DNA from: Bacteriovoracaceae bacterium UBA4096
Lineage (GTDB): Bacteria; Bdellovibrionota; Bacteriovoracia; Bacteriovoracales; Bacteriovoracaceae
DNA length: 64,000 nt
Direction: 5' to 3'
Assembly: GCA_002381945.1 (NCBI GenBank)
Contig: DFXY01000041.1
Coordinates: forward strand, 40,471-104,470
In this document: in pieces, positions 19,823 through 28,385 of the stretch
How the letters are laid out: each line of letters opens with the position of its first letter
How positions within the stretch are numbered: position 1 is the stretch's first letter
Notes under the pieces: model-generated
What the model saw: the letters and a program-made list of their open reading frames with translations, nothing else
What the model was told of the DNA's origin: nothing
Databases searched by the model: none
Position numbers and translations under genes: made by a program

Positions 19823-20677
19823 CTATGGAGACTTGAATCTCTTTTTTACTGCTCGATATAAATCTCGGAACGCTGAAGGAGTGCTTTCTCTTAGTTTGTT
19901 CAAGGCGACTTCATGGTCATGGGCGTTTTTTTTAAGCCTCTGGATATCATCGAGAGAGGCATTTTGAATGGCATTCGCAAATAATTCAAGGTTTAAATTT
20001 TTGACAGCAATTAAATTTCCCCAGCCGTTGGGATTGTACGTGGTTGTACTATCTTCTAGGATGAATTGCTTCCATTTATGATCTATTCCATACTTTTCGA
20101 TAGGATGCCACTCAGAAATGATGATGGAATATCCCTTTTCTTTCAGGAATCGGAATAGGTCTTTCATTTGAATATTTAGTAATTTTGTTTTGTTATCTTC
20201 ATACTCCACAATAACTGCTGTCGGATCAAATTTGTCCCAATTAAAGCCTTGAAGGACTTTCATGTCGTTTCCTTCGACATCTATTTTCAAGAAATCAATC
20301 TTGTTAATTGGGTTTTCCTTTTCCCATGATTCAAAGGTTCTCATTTTGACTTTAAATCTGGACTCATGACTTTTGTGAAAGGGTATAAGGGAAGAGATGC
20401 CTGTCGATTCGTTTGAGAGGAAGAAATCAACCTCGTCCTCGTTTGAATTGCTTAAAGCAAAATCAAAAATCGTGACGTTTTTTTCTATTTTCCAATTGGC
20501 GAGGTTCTTTTGAGACTTCTTTCTCATGTGAGGATTAGGTTCGAAGCCATAAACAATCCAATTGGCTTTTGCAAATTTATATAGAGCTCCACCTGAATGT
20601 GATCCAACATCAACCATTGTTGGTTGATTTAGATTGCAAGCCTGCAAATAATGATAAAGAATTTTTACTTCGTCCAT
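19823..20677 (-). CDS. FkbM family methyltransferase
   Basis: The product has 284 residues from the ATG at 20677, which lies just past the upstream stop and has AAGG about 9 bases before it. A longer frame to 20734 would intrude into the upstream gene. Motifs are VDVGSHSGGAL (SAM-binding loop), YGFEPNP, FLKIDVEGNDMKVLQGF and VIVEYED, all standard for the FkbM fold. Members O-methylate sugars and other small molecules. Together with the coiled-coil methyltransferase upstream and Wzt/Wzm, it may methylate the non-reducing end of the exported polysaccharide. A poorly conserved C-terminal helical extension (about 250-284) is present. Confidence 0.8.
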   Translation of the reverse strand: MDEVKILYHYLQACNLNQPTMVDVGSHSGGALYKFAKANWIVYGFEPNPHMRKKSQKNLANWKIEKNVTIFDFALSNSNEDEVDFFLSNESTGISSLIPFHKSHESRFKVKMRTFESWEKENPINKIDFLKIDVEGNDMKVLQGFNWDKFDPTAVIVEYEDNKTKLLNIQMKDLFRFLKEKGYSIIISEWHPIEKYGIDHKWKQFILEDSTTTYNPNGWGNLIAVKNLNLELFANAIQNASLDDIQRLKKNAHDHEVALNKLRESTPSAFRDLYRAVKKRFKSP

Positions 20678-20699
20678 GTTGGTGTGCCTTATATGACAA

Positions 20700-21707
20700 T
20701 TATATCTTTTTTTTTGTGAAGAAATACTTAGCAATAAATCGAATAGGGTTTTGTTTTAGTTTTAAAAACTTATTTTTATAAACTTCGAGAGATTCTTTTT
20801 CCAAACGAATTTTTTCTATCTCCGAACGAAGTTTTTCTCTTTCTTGAATAAGTTTTTCTTTTTCCGAATTAAGTTCAGTCAATCTTGTATTAATCTTCTT
20901 GATGTTCTCATGTTGCTTAGTAATGAGATTTTTTTCTGATTTAAAGGCAAAACGTTCTGCTGGAGTCAGACTTTGGCCTTTTTCAAGTATGATTGATCTA
21001 CCAAAAACAAGAGGTCTTCCTATTTTTAAATTACTCTGAGAAAGACATTCGTCGCAAAAAATTTTAACTTCGGGCCAGAAGACGTCATTGTAGTTATCAA
21101 TAATGATGTAGCCACCATCCATGACAAACTTTTCATATTCTAAGAGGTCAAATTTGATGCCCTCATAACTATGATCTCCATCAATAAACAAGACGGATAC
21201 CTGAGTACCTTTTAGTCTTTCAAGGTACTCTTTATTTGTGCTGTAGCCTTGCCAGATTTGATAACTATCTTCAGGAATGTTTAAGGTGTCCAAATTATTT
21301 TTCAACGTTTCAATTGAGACCTCATGTCCTGAAAATTTATCAGTCTTGGAGTCAGCTTTTGTGTCCTTGATATAATAGCCATTTAAGGGGTCAATGCCGA
21401 TAAATTTTACATCCGTCTTCTCTACAGCTTTTAATGTGAAAATAAAGCTTCCACCGAAGAGGACGCCAATCTCGATGTTGACATGATTAGTTTTTTGAAA
21501 TTTCTTAGCTACATGCTTACGGAGAAAGTAATTAAAGATGTAGTCTTCAACATCTCCAGCGATTCTACCTTGGATGTTTTTTTCAATTTCATTGAAAAGT
21601 TCTCCTGCAGCAAGGACTTCCTCTCTTGTTACATCGGTTTGAAGATAATTACTCATCAGTTCAATAAAGTCTTTAATAAATAGATCGTCCAAGGATCGGT
21701 TGAACAT
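20700..21707 (-). CDS. Class I methyltransferase with C-terminal coiled coil
   Basis: This 335-residue protein has NVNIEIGVLFGGS (SAM loop, about 76-88), FIGIDPLNG, VLFIDGDHSYEG (172-183) and IIIDNYND, typical of Methyltransf_24/CmcI-like sugar methyltransferases. Residues about 257-318 form a charged heptad-like coiled coil rich in Glu, Lys and Leu, ending in a basic aromatic tail (IRFIAKYFFTKKK) that could bind membrane. Family knowledge: in E. coli O9a, WbdD caps the chain by methylation and uses a coiled coil as a molecular ruler for ABC-dependent export. The same parts next to Wzt suggest an analogous terminator, but there is no kinase domain here. Confidence 0.78.
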   Translation of the reverse strand: MFNRSLDDLFIKDFIELMSNYLQTDVTREEVLAAGELFNEIEKNIQGRIAGDVEDYIFNYFLRKHVAKKFQKTNHVNIEIGVLFGGSFIFTLKAVEKTDVKFIGIDPLNGYYIKDTKADSKTDKFSGHEVSIETLKNNLDTLNIPEDSYQIWQGYSTNKEYLERLKGTQVSVLFIDGDHSYEGIKFDLLEYEKFVMDGGYIIIDNYNDVFWPEVKIFCDECLSQSNLKIGRPLVFGRSIILEKGQSLTPAERFAFKSEKNLITKQHENIKKINTRLTELNSEKEKLIQEREKLRSEIEKIRLEKESLEVYKNKFLKLKQNPIRFIAKYFFTKKKI

Positions 21708-21708
21708 A

Positions 21709-22953
21709 TTAATGAAATTCCTTTAAGTTTTTAAATTCGTAATTTAATTTGAAGATACCCTGTGATCTTTCATGATTATTGATAATCTTAAGCTCGGGTA
21801 AAAATTTTCTTACCAAGTGTTCTGGACCGTCATGTATAGCGAGACATGAAAAAAAGATGCCTTCGTTAAAAGCGGGGTTTATTTTGATTACGTAGTCTAT
21901 TATCCCTTTATCAATGTTTATTTTCTCATTTATAACGTCTGAACTTAATGATGTTACGTAAACTTCATCGTGCCAAAATGGAATAGCCAAAATCAGATTA
22001 TTGATTGATTGATCCAGATCGAAATGTACTTTGACTCGTAAGTAGACTGACTCTTGGGAGATAAAGGATGTTTTTGGTTTAAACTCCTTATCAACCCATT
22101 CCGCTTCAAATGAAAATATTTTCTTTGAATTGATAAACTCATTACCATAAACGGAACTTCTATCAGGTGCTTGTTCATTTTCCTTAATCAAGTCATCTTG
22201 TTTTAAACTGCTTTGATAAAAATCAAGCGCGCTTTCTATGCTGCCGTCGTAGATCATGGTCCCTTTTTCTAGAACGATTCCTCTCATACAGAACATTCTT
22301 AAGGTTTGATGACTGTGACTTACGAAAATAATAGCGGTGTCTTTTTTGATTTCATTGATTTTAGAAAGGCATTTTTGTCGAAATTCAAAATCCCCTACGC
22401 TTAAGACTTCATCCACAAGCAAAATGTCGGGTTTAGTGAGAACAGCGCTTGCGAATCCAAGCCTGGCTTGCATGCCTGAGCTGTAGTTTTTTACCGGCAT
22501 ATTTATGAGGTCACCAAGTTCACTAAAATCTATTATTTGTTTTAAAATTTTTTCTGTTTCAGGCTTGCTAAGTCCAAGCAGTGAAACTCTTTGTTTGATA
22601 TTTTCTTTACCGGATAGCAGTGGATGAAATCCTGCTCCCAATTCAATAAGAGCTTCAATATGACCACTCACTTCAATCGAGCCAGCATCTGGTAAATGAA
22701 TGCCACTAATATGCTTTAATAAAGTGCTTTTACCTGCTCCATTCTTACCAATGAGACCAATCACATCTCCTCGTTTTATTTCGAAAGAGATGTTGTTGAG
22801 GCTCATGAACTCATCACCCTGAACGGATGTAAATTCGGAAGATCGTCCAAACAAACTCTTAATGGTCTTAGCAAAACCTTGTTTTGAACTTTGTCTTAGA
22901 TTTTTTGGAAACTTTTTCGAGAGACCTTGAATCCTTACCAGCGGCTTATTCAT
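21709..22953 (-). CDS. wzt: Polysaccharide ABC transporter ATP-binding protein with C-terminal carbohydrate-binding domain
   Basis: This 414-residue protein has Walker A GKNGAGKST (69-77), ELGAGFHPLLSGKENI, ABC signature YSSGMQARL (157-165), Walker B ILLVDE (177-182) and an H-loop His near 213. Residues after about 260 form a beta-rich extension like the Wzt C-terminal domain, which in O9a-type systems recognises the capped end of the polysaccharide before export. It overlaps its permease gene by 4 nt. With the methyltransferases downstream, it points to ABC-dependent export with chain-end recognition. Confidence 0.9.
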   Translation of the reverse strand: MNKPLVRIQGLSKKFPKNLRQSSKQGFAKTIKSLFGRSSEFTSVQGDEFMSLNNISFEIKRGDVIGLIGKNGAGKSTLLKHISGIHLPDAGSIEVSGHIEALIELGAGFHPLLSGKENIKQRVSLLGLSKPETEKILKQIIDFSELGDLINMPVKNYSSGMQARLGFASAVLTKPDILLVDEVLSVGDFEFRQKCLSKINEIKKDTAIIFVSHSHQTLRMFCMRGIVLEKGTMIYDGSIESALDFYQSSLKQDDLIKENEQAPDRSSVYGNEFINSKKIFSFEAEWVDKEFKPKTSFISQESVYLRVKVHFDLDQSINNLILAIPFWHDEVYVTSLSSDVINEKINIDKGIIDYVIKINPAFNEGIFFSCLAIHDGPEHLVRKFLPELKIINNHERSQGIFKLNYEFKNLKEFH

Positions 22954-23798
22954 AGGTACTCCCTCATCCTTGGCTCAAGGGAATACAACTTTTTTAATAC
23001 AAATATGAGCGCAACAATTAAACCCAAGGTGGTATAAAGGAAGTGTTCGACATCATTAAAGGTTGAGAAAACTATTAATTGTCTTAGATTTTCGATGTAA
23101 ATGTATATAGGATTATAACTGAAAAAAGTATGAAAGAGTCCAGATCCGGGTAACGGGAAAAGTACACCGCAGACGAATAATCCATATTTTAAAAAGATGT
23201 CGACAATATTTCTGACATCATTAAAGAAAATTACAAAAAAAGAGCAGAAGATTCCAATGACAGCCCCTAGTAAAGCAAGTGGAAGACAGAAAATAGGTAA
23301 TAGCAGCCATGTTAAAGAAAATTCTAATTTTAGATAAAACAACAGTACCCAGATCAATACCACTCGAATGAGATAGTCGAAGAAGACTTCTCCTAGTGAG
23401 GAAATATAGAAAAGGATGAGAGGGATCGTAACCTTTTTTAAAACGGCTTTTTCTTTACTTGGAGTGTTCATCGTAACAGTGATCGCTGATGAAAAAAGTT
23501 GCCAGAAGGCCATTCCAATAACTACGTAAAGTACGCTTGGCATAATGGAGTTGCTTCTTAACAGCCCAAATTCTTGTAAAATGACGTATACGCTCACCGG
23601 AACTAGAGGTAGGATTATTTTCCAAGTTATTCTTAGAAATGATTGTTCGTAAGAAGCTTTAAAGTACTTTAAAAAGTTAACGAAAATGAATTGCTTGTAT
23701 TTTATAATGGCATGTAAATAGAACTCGTACGCTTTGAGGTATGATACCTTAAGCCTATAATCCTTTGTATACGTTACACTGTGTTCTATGTTTTCCAT
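22950..23798 (-). CDS. wzm: Polysaccharide ABC transporter permease
   Basis: This 282-residue ABC-2-type permease has six hydrophobic segments and an amphipathic N-terminal region (YEFYLHAIIKYKQFIF). The central FFNDVRNIVDIFLKYGLF and the FSYNPIYIYIENLRQ segment near the end are characteristic of Wzm/KpsM/TagG permeases. It forms the inner-membrane channel with Wzt and flips the undecaprenyl-PP-linked glycan. It is the first gene of the leftward block ending at 19823, divergent from the aldolase operon at 23916, with about 117 bp between them. Confidence 0.9.
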   Translation of the reverse strand: MENIEHSVTYTKDYRLKVSYLKAYEFYLHAIIKYKQFIFVNFLKYFKASYEQSFLRITWKIILPLVPVSVYVILQEFGLLRSNSIMPSVLYVVIGMAFWQLFSSAITVTMNTPSKEKAVLKKVTIPLILFYISSLGEVFFDYLIRVVLIWVLLFYLKLEFSLTWLLLPIFCLPLALLGAVIGIFCSFFVIFFNDVRNIVDIFLKYGLFVCGVLFPLPGSGLFHTFFSYNPIYIYIENLRQLIVFSTFNDVEHFLYTTLGLIVALIFVLKKLYSLEPRMREYL

Positions 23799-23823
23799 TT
23801 TGGGCAGAATCTTAGCAACTGAG

Positions 23824-23829
23824 TATAAT
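23824..23829 (+). promoter_or_regulatory. Possible -10 element for the aldolase operon
   Basis: A perfect TATAAT lies in the divergent wzm-aldolase gap; no convincing -35 is visible at 16-18 bp upstream. Transcription would begin near 23836 and leave a leader of about 80 nt. A clear Shine-Dalgarno AAAGGA (23905-23910) precedes the ATG at 23916. Inference from sequence only. Confidence 0.3.
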
Positions 23830-23915
23830 TTCTACTAGCTAAAAGTTATCCGCGTTGCGCTGCGTAGGCGAACTAGGTAGTCGAAGAAGTCTAAATAAAA
23901 TTCGAAAGGATTTGT

Positions 23916-24677
23916 ATGTTGAAACAAAAATTGGAAAAGAGAAATCTCACCATCGGTTCATGGATCTCCATAGCCCACCCAGACGTGGTGGAAATAATGG
24001 CCACTGCCGGTTTTGAATGGTTAGTAGTGGATCTTGAACATACTTCTACTGATATCAATACAGCTAAAACACTCATCGCTACTATCAAGGCGAAGGGACT
24101 TCAACCTCTGGTACGAGTGGGAGCGAATGACGAGCTTATCATTAAACGAGTGATGGATGCTGGTGCTGAAGGTGTAATCGTTCCTATGATTAAGTCCGCT
24201 GCCGAGGCAAAAAAAGCTGTGGATTTTATAAAATATCCTCCCTACGGAAAGAGAGGGGTGGGTTTATACAGGGCACAAAATTACGGAACCACTTTTAATG
24301 AATACAAACAATGGAACCAAGAATCTTCGGTTTTCATCGCTCAGATCGAGCATATTAAGGCCGTTGAGAATATTGATGAAATCTTAAAAACTGAAGGCCT
24401 TGATGGGATAATGGTGGGACCCTATGACCTGTCGGCTTCCATGGGATTCCCAGGTGATTATGATCGGGATGACGTCAAGGTCGCTTTGGAAAAAGTTAAA
24501 GAGGCCTGCAAACGTCACAATAAAACTCTAGGCTTCCATGTGATCAAAAGTGACGCAGAGTTTCTCCAAGAAAAAATCAAGGAAGGTTATACTTTTCTTG
24601 CTTTCAGCATCGATTTTTTCTTTTTAGGAGACAAGGCCCGGGCCGAAATGCAAAAAATTAAGGGCAAGGGAATATAG
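23916..24677 (+). CDS. HpcH/HpaI-type aldolase
   Basis: This 253-residue TIM-barrel enzyme has WLVVDLEHTSTD, PLVRVGAN, GAEGVIVPMIKSAAEA, IAQIEH and GLDGIMVGPYDLSASMG. Together these give the metal-binding Glu/Asp pair and the Arg of class II pyruvate aldolases (2-keto-3-deoxyglucarate aldolase, HpaI). The family cleaves or condenses pyruvate with an aldehyde. It leads an operon with a NanQ-like anomerase, sugar epimerase, cyclase, HAD phosphatase, hydroxyacid dehydrogenase and CMP-sugar synthetase. A biosynthetic role making a 3-deoxy-2-keto sugar acid therefore seems more likely than catabolism. Good Shine-Dalgarno at 23905. Confidence 0.85.
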   Translation: MLKQKLEKRNLTIGSWISIAHPDVVEIMATAGFEWLVVDLEHTSTDINTAKTLIATIKAKGLQPLVRVGANDELIIKRVMDAGAEGVIVPMIKSAAEAKKAVDFIKYPPYGKRGVGLYRAQNYGTTFNEYKQWNQESSVFIAQIEHIKAVENIDEILKTEGLDGIMVGPYDLSASMGFPGDYDRDDVKVALEKVKEACKRHNKTLGFHVIKSDAEFLQEKIKEGYTFLAFSIDFFFLGDKARAEMQKIKGKGI

Positions 24678-24679
24678 AA

Positions 24680-25186
24680 ATGGCGATCGTCGGAAGATTC
24701 CCTCAAATCTTGAACTATTTTTCAAGCTCAGAGCATGCTCAAGTGATCACTGATTACTTAAGTGATGCCTTGAAGCCGGGGACTGAAACGAACAAACGAC
24801 TTCATCAGTTATCTATAAACACTTTCGAGCGATTTGAAATAAGTGATGGATACTATGCCGTCGAACAGAAGTTTCTCTCTAAAGAGCGAGAAAACTGTTT
24901 CATCGAATCTCATATCAAGTATATCGATATCCAAGTCATGGTGGAGGGAGAAGAAATTATTGAAGTTGCTTATACCCCTCATCTCAAATTAGACGAGAAT
25001 ATGGTTGAAACGCGAGATCTTCTCACTTACCACGATCATATTGATACCCATAAAATCCTCCTTAAGGCAGGGGATGTGGCCGTTTTTTTTCCTGAAGACG
25101 CTCATATGGGAACCCAGATTTATCAAAGTAGCGTGCAATGTGTAAAAACTGTCGTGAAAATGCCAGTTAGCTTCTTCCGTCTCTAA
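24680..25186 (+). CDS. YhcH/YjgK/YiaL (NanQ-like) family protein
   Basis: This 168-residue cupin-like protein has FIESHIKYIDIQVMVEGEE, the conserved His-containing strand of the YhcH/YjgK/YiaL (DUF386) family, and GDVAVFFPEDAHMG near the end with another conserved His. E. coli YhcH (NanQ) speeds anomerisation of N-acetylneuraminate. A partner role here, presenting the correct anomer of a keto acid to the downstream cytidylyltransferase, is an inference from context. It starts 3 bp after the aldolase stop. A hairpin follows before the next gene. Confidence 0.8.
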   Translation: MAIVGRFPQILNYFSSSEHAQVITDYLSDALKPGTETNKRLHQLSINTFERFEISDGYYAVEQKFLSKERENCFIESHIKYIDIQVMVEGEEIIEVAYTPHLKLDENMVETRDLLTYHDHIDTHKILLKAGDVAVFFPEDAHMGTQIYQSSVQCVKTVVKMPVSFFRL

Positions 25187-25198
25187 GAAATTATTTAT

Positions 25199-25230
25199 AT
25201 ACTCCTTTAAAATTCAGAAGGAGTATTTTT
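25199..25230 (+). terminator. Terminator-like hairpin that also contains the next gene's ribosome binding site
   Basis: Arms ATACTCCTT (25199-25207) and AAGGAGTAT (25218-25226) flank a 10-base loop and are followed by TTTT, directly before the GTG at 25231. The 3' arm contains AAGGAG at the right distance to serve as Shine-Dalgarno for that GTG. The structure could end part of the transcripts after the NanQ-like gene or hide the binding site until opened. Structure seen, function inferred. Confidence 0.55.
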
Positions 25231-26151
25231 GTGAAAAAGGCTATTGTGCTCGGCGGCTCAGGGTTCCTCGGAAGCCATGTGGCCGATGCCTTATCTGATG
25301 CAGGATTTGAAGTGACACTTTTTGATATTAAAGAGTCTCCCCATATCCGTGAAGATCAAAAGCAAATTATTGGTGATATTCTTAGCGAGGAATCAGTTTT
25401 CAAAGCAATTGATGGCCAAGACTATGTTTATCATATGGCCGGAATTGCAGACATCGATGAATGTCATAACAGCCCATTAAATACGGTTAAATTCAATATC
25501 CTCGGGACGACGCTTGTTCTAGATGCTTGTGTTAAGGCCAAGGTTAAAAAGATTGTCTTCGCAAGTTCAGCTTACGTTTACTCACAGTCAGGTTCATTTT
25601 ATAGAGTGAGTAAACAGGCCTGCGAAAATTTGATTGAAGCCTACTATGAAAAATACGGTTTAAGTTATGTCATTCTTCGTTACGGTTCATTGTATGGCCC
25701 TCGTTCGGATCGAAGGAATAGTTTATACCGCATTTGTGAAGATGCATTAGTTAATCATGAAATTAATTACAGTGGTAAAGGCGATGAAAAACGTGAGTTT
25801 ATTCACGTCGATGACGCTTCTAAAATGAGTGTTCAGGTTCTTGATAAAGATTTTGATAACCAGAATATCATGCTTACAGGAGTAGACCGGATTGAATACA
25901 GAGATCTTCTTCTTATGGTTTCCGAAATCCTCCACGATAAAGTCAGTATTAATTACGTGCCTAAAAAGTCAGGTACCCACTATAAACATTCTCCTTATTC
26001 ATTCAGTCCAAAATTCGCTCGTAAGCTGAGCACAAACCCAAGAGTGGATTTGGGGCAAGGGCTGATTAATCTCTTGTCTGAAATTCATGAGAAGCTTCAT
26101 CCTGAGCTTCAGGAAAAATTCGGGTTGCTCATACAAAAATCGGATTTGTGA
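25231..26151 (+). CDS. NAD-dependent sugar epimerase/dehydratase (extended SDR)
   Basis: This 306-residue protein starts at a GTG with a strong AAGGAG. It has GGSGFLGSHVADAL, YVYHMAGIADIDEC, VFASSAYVYSQSG and a YRVSK catalytic pair, then RYGSLYGPRSD, the pattern of nucleotide-sugar or sugar 4-epimerases/dehydratases. Substrate is not recognisable. Its position inside the ulosonic-type module suggests it acts on the sugar precursor or on the nucleotide-linked product. The hairpin upstream may set its level relative to the first two genes. It overlaps the cyclase gene by one base (TGATG). Confidence 0.82.
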   Translation: MKKAIVLGGSGFLGSHVADALSDAGFEVTLFDIKESPHIREDQKQIIGDILSEESVFKAIDGQDYVYHMAGIADIDECHNSPLNTVKFNILGTTLVLDACVKAKVKKIVFASSAYVYSQSGSFYRVSKQACENLIEAYYEKYGLSYVILRYGSLYGPRSDRRNSLYRICEDALVNHEINYSGKGDEKREFIHVDDASKMSVQVLDKDFDNQNIMLTGVDRIEYRDLLLMVSEILHDKVSINYVPKKSGTHYKHSPYSFSPKFARKLSTNPRVDLGQGLINLLSEIHEKLHPELQEKFGLLIQKSDL

Positions 26152-26819
26152 TGAGCTGGATCTTCTTATCCTATGAAATGTCTGAAAATCTCTCGGGCTA
26201 TGGTGGCGGAGAGAGGATTAAAATAAAGAAAGCGCGCCAAATGTGCTGCGGAGACACGAGTAATAACACCGAATTTGGGATGCCCACTCATTTTGGTACC
26301 CATATGGATTTTCCTTTCCACTTTTCTACGAAAGGAAAGACGGCCTCTGAATATAGTGCTGCAGATTTTGTTTTTCAGCATATTTTCATTCAAGAATTAG
26401 ATTTAAGAGATCGGAGTGATAAACTTATCAACGCTCAAGATCTTCTTCCAACGTATCCTTCAGATACAGATTTGCTTATCATTAAGACTTTTTACTCTCA
26501 CTTAAGAGATGAAGAAGATTATTGGAAAAATGGCCCGGGATTCTCTCCAGAAGTGGCCCCTGCCTTAAAATTAAGCATGCCAAAACTTAAGGCTATTGCT
26601 TTTGACTCAATTTCTCTTACAAATTTCCAAAATAGAGAATTGGGCCGGATCGCTCACAAAGCTTTTTTGATGGAGCAAAATCTTCTCATCATCGAGGATC
26701 TGAATTTGAAAGAAGTAAACCAGAAGAATAAATTCAAACAAATTATTGTATCACCTTTAAGAATGAAAGATGCCGATGGTGCGCCAGTGACTATTCTCGC
26801 CGAGAGGGAAGATGATTAA
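26151..26819 (+). CDS. Cyclase family (kynurenine formamidase-like) metal-dependent hydrolase
   Basis: This 222-residue protein contains HFGTHMDFPFHFS, a match to the HxGTHxDxPxHF metal motif of the cyclase/KynB family. ELDLRD and IIEDLNLKEV occur at typical places. Members hydrolyse amides or cyclise small molecules, usually with zinc or manganese. In this operon a lactonase or amidohydrolase step on a sugar acid is conceivable, but the sequence does not define it. The ATG at 26151 is preferred to the GTG one codon before. It overlaps the HAD gene by 8 bp. Confidence 0.78.
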   Translation: MSWIFLSYEMSENLSGYGGGERIKIKKARQMCCGDTSNNTEFGMPTHFGTHMDFPFHFSTKGKTASEYSAADFVFQHIFIQELDLRDRSDKLINAQDLLPTYPSDTDLLIIKTFYSHLRDEEDYWKNGPGFSPEVAPALKLSMPKLKAIAFDSISLTNFQNRELGRIAHKAFLMEQNLLIIEDLNLKEVNQKNKFKQIIVSPLRMKDADGAPVTILAEREDD

Positions 26820-27456
26820 GAATATTTTATGGGATTTTGATGGTGTGATTGCTGAATCGGTTAATGTGAAAACAGAAGCTTTTTACGAAATGTACTTACC
26901 TCACGGGGAAGAGATTGCTCAAAAAGTTATTGACCATCATATGGCCCATGGTGGAGTTTCACGATTTGAGAAATTTCAACACTATCATGAGAATTTTTTA
27001 AACATAAAGTTAACGCCCGAGCAGGTTATGGCCATGGCCGTTGAGTTTTCCGAACTTGTCTTAGCGAAAGTGGTGGCTTCACCATATATTCCAGGAGCTT
27101 TGGAGTTTATTAAAAACACTCAAGATAAATATCAGCATTTCGTGATCTCAGGAACTCCTGATGATGAAATGAAAGAGATTGTGGAGTTAAGAAAGATATC
27201 ATCCTACTTCAAACGAATCATGGGATCACCCAAAACCAAAACTCAATGGATCAATGAACTTGTTCAAGAGGGACTGATCGATGTACAGATGAGTGTTTTC
27301 ATTGGGGATGCGACAACCGATTACAATGCCGCCAAAGAAACAGGAACTAAGTTTGTCTTACGTGAAGTTGATTACAATAAAGACATCTTTTCACATTATA
27401 CCGGGACGAGAGTTTCGGACTTTTTAAACTTTCATTCAATTATTGAGGTCTTATGA
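26812..27456 (+). CDS. HAD family phosphatase
   Basis: This 214-residue HAD-IA hydrolase has DFDGV at residues 8-12 (nucleophile and acid/base aspartates), VISGTPDDEM as motif II and FIGDATTDYNAA as the metal-binding motif IV. A helical cap lies between motifs I and II, as in phosphoglucomutase/phosphatase relatives. Family members remove phosphate from small sugar phosphates. Sitting between a cyclase and a hydroxyacid dehydrogenase, it could play the part KdsC plays in Kdo synthesis, dephosphorylating a keto sugar acid before CMP activation. That role is positional inference. Confidence 0.8.
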   Translation: MIKNILWDFDGVIAESVNVKTEAFYEMYLPHGEEIAQKVIDHHMAHGGVSRFEKFQHYHENFLNIKLTPEQVMAMAVEFSELVLAKVVASPYIPGALEFIKNTQDKYQHFVISGTPDDEMKEIVELRKISSYFKRIMGSPKTKTQWINELVQEGLIDVQMSVFIGDATTDYNAAKETGTKFVLREVDYNKDIFSHYTGTRVSDFLNFHSIIEVL

Positions 27457-28385
27457 AGATCCTTGTCACTTCCACATCCTTTCAAGATACACCCGGTAAG
27501 CATCATGATCTTTTGAAGTTAAAAAACTTTGAACTGGATTTCAAGCGAGGTCCTCTCAGCGAAAAAGAACTCCTTCTTTTGAATTGGCATTATGATGGGA
27601 TCATTATGGGAGACGATGAGTACACCCATGACGTTCTTGTTAAAGCAAAAGCAGGTGGTCTGAAAATACTTTCTAAGTACGGGGTTGGTTTAGATAAGGT
27701 TGATTTAGTTTCAGCAAAGAAGCTTGGGATTGAAGTGCGGAATTGTCCGGGCCTCAATCATACCACTGTTGCCGAACATGTCTTTGCGCTCCTGTTGGCC
27801 TTCAATAAGAACATTATTAAAGAAGGGCAATATACGCGTAAGGGTGAATGGAAGAGATTAACGGGATGGGAGATCACAGGAAAGAAAATTGCGGTCATAG
27901 GTCTTGGTAAAATAGGTAAAGAAGTTTCCCGAATTGCGAAATGCTTTAACATGAGCATTCTTGCCTATGATAAATATATTGATCAAGAATTTGTAAAGAA
28001 AAATGACATTCAAGTCATTACTGATCTAACGAAAGAACTTAAAGATGCCGATATCATCACTCTTCATTGTAACCTTGATGAAAAGAGTAAGAATCTTCTA
28101 TCTAAGGAAGTACTTTTCAGTGGGAGCAAAAATGACGTAGTCATCGTTAATACAGCTCGTGCCCATCTCGTAGATCGCGAAGCCTTGTTTCAGGCCTTGG
28201 ATCAAAAAGAAATTGGGGCCTATCTTGCTGATGTCTGGTTTGAAGAACCTATGCTTCCTCATGAACCATTAAAAGACTTCGACAATGTTTTAATTACACC
28301 TCATATCGCTTCTCGGACTTTCGACAACGTCGTCAAGCAGGGCGTTCAGGCCATTGATAATCTTTGTAACTATTTTGGAGTTTAA
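27453..28385 (+). CDS. D-isomer-specific 2-hydroxyacid dehydrogenase
   Basis: This 310-residue enzyme has LSKYGVGLDKVDL, TTVAEHVFALLLA, IAVIGLGKIGKEV as the NAD-binding loop, NTARAHLVDREAL with the substrate Arg, and HIAS with the catalytic His, preceded by FEEPMLPHEPL with the assisting Glu. This is the phosphoglycerate dehydrogenase-like layout without the C-terminal ACT domain. It interconverts a 2-hydroxy and a 2-keto acid, which fits a module built around a 2-keto-3-deoxy acid. The substrate is not known. It overlaps the HAD gene by 4 nt. Confidence 0.85.
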   Translation: MKILVTSTSFQDTPGKHHDLLKLKNFELDFKRGPLSEKELLLLNWHYDGIIMGDDEYTHDVLVKAKAGGLKILSKYGVGLDKVDLVSAKKLGIEVRNCPGLNHTTVAEHVFALLLAFNKNIIKEGQYTRKGEWKRLTGWEITGKKIAVIGLGKIGKEVSRIAKCFNMSILAYDKYIDQEFVKKNDIQVITDLTKELKDADIITLHCNLDEKSKNLLSKEVLFSGSKNDVVIVNTARAHLVDREALFQALDQKEIGAYLADVWFEEPMLPHEPLKDFDNVLITPHIASRTFDNVVKQGVQAIDNLCNYFGV

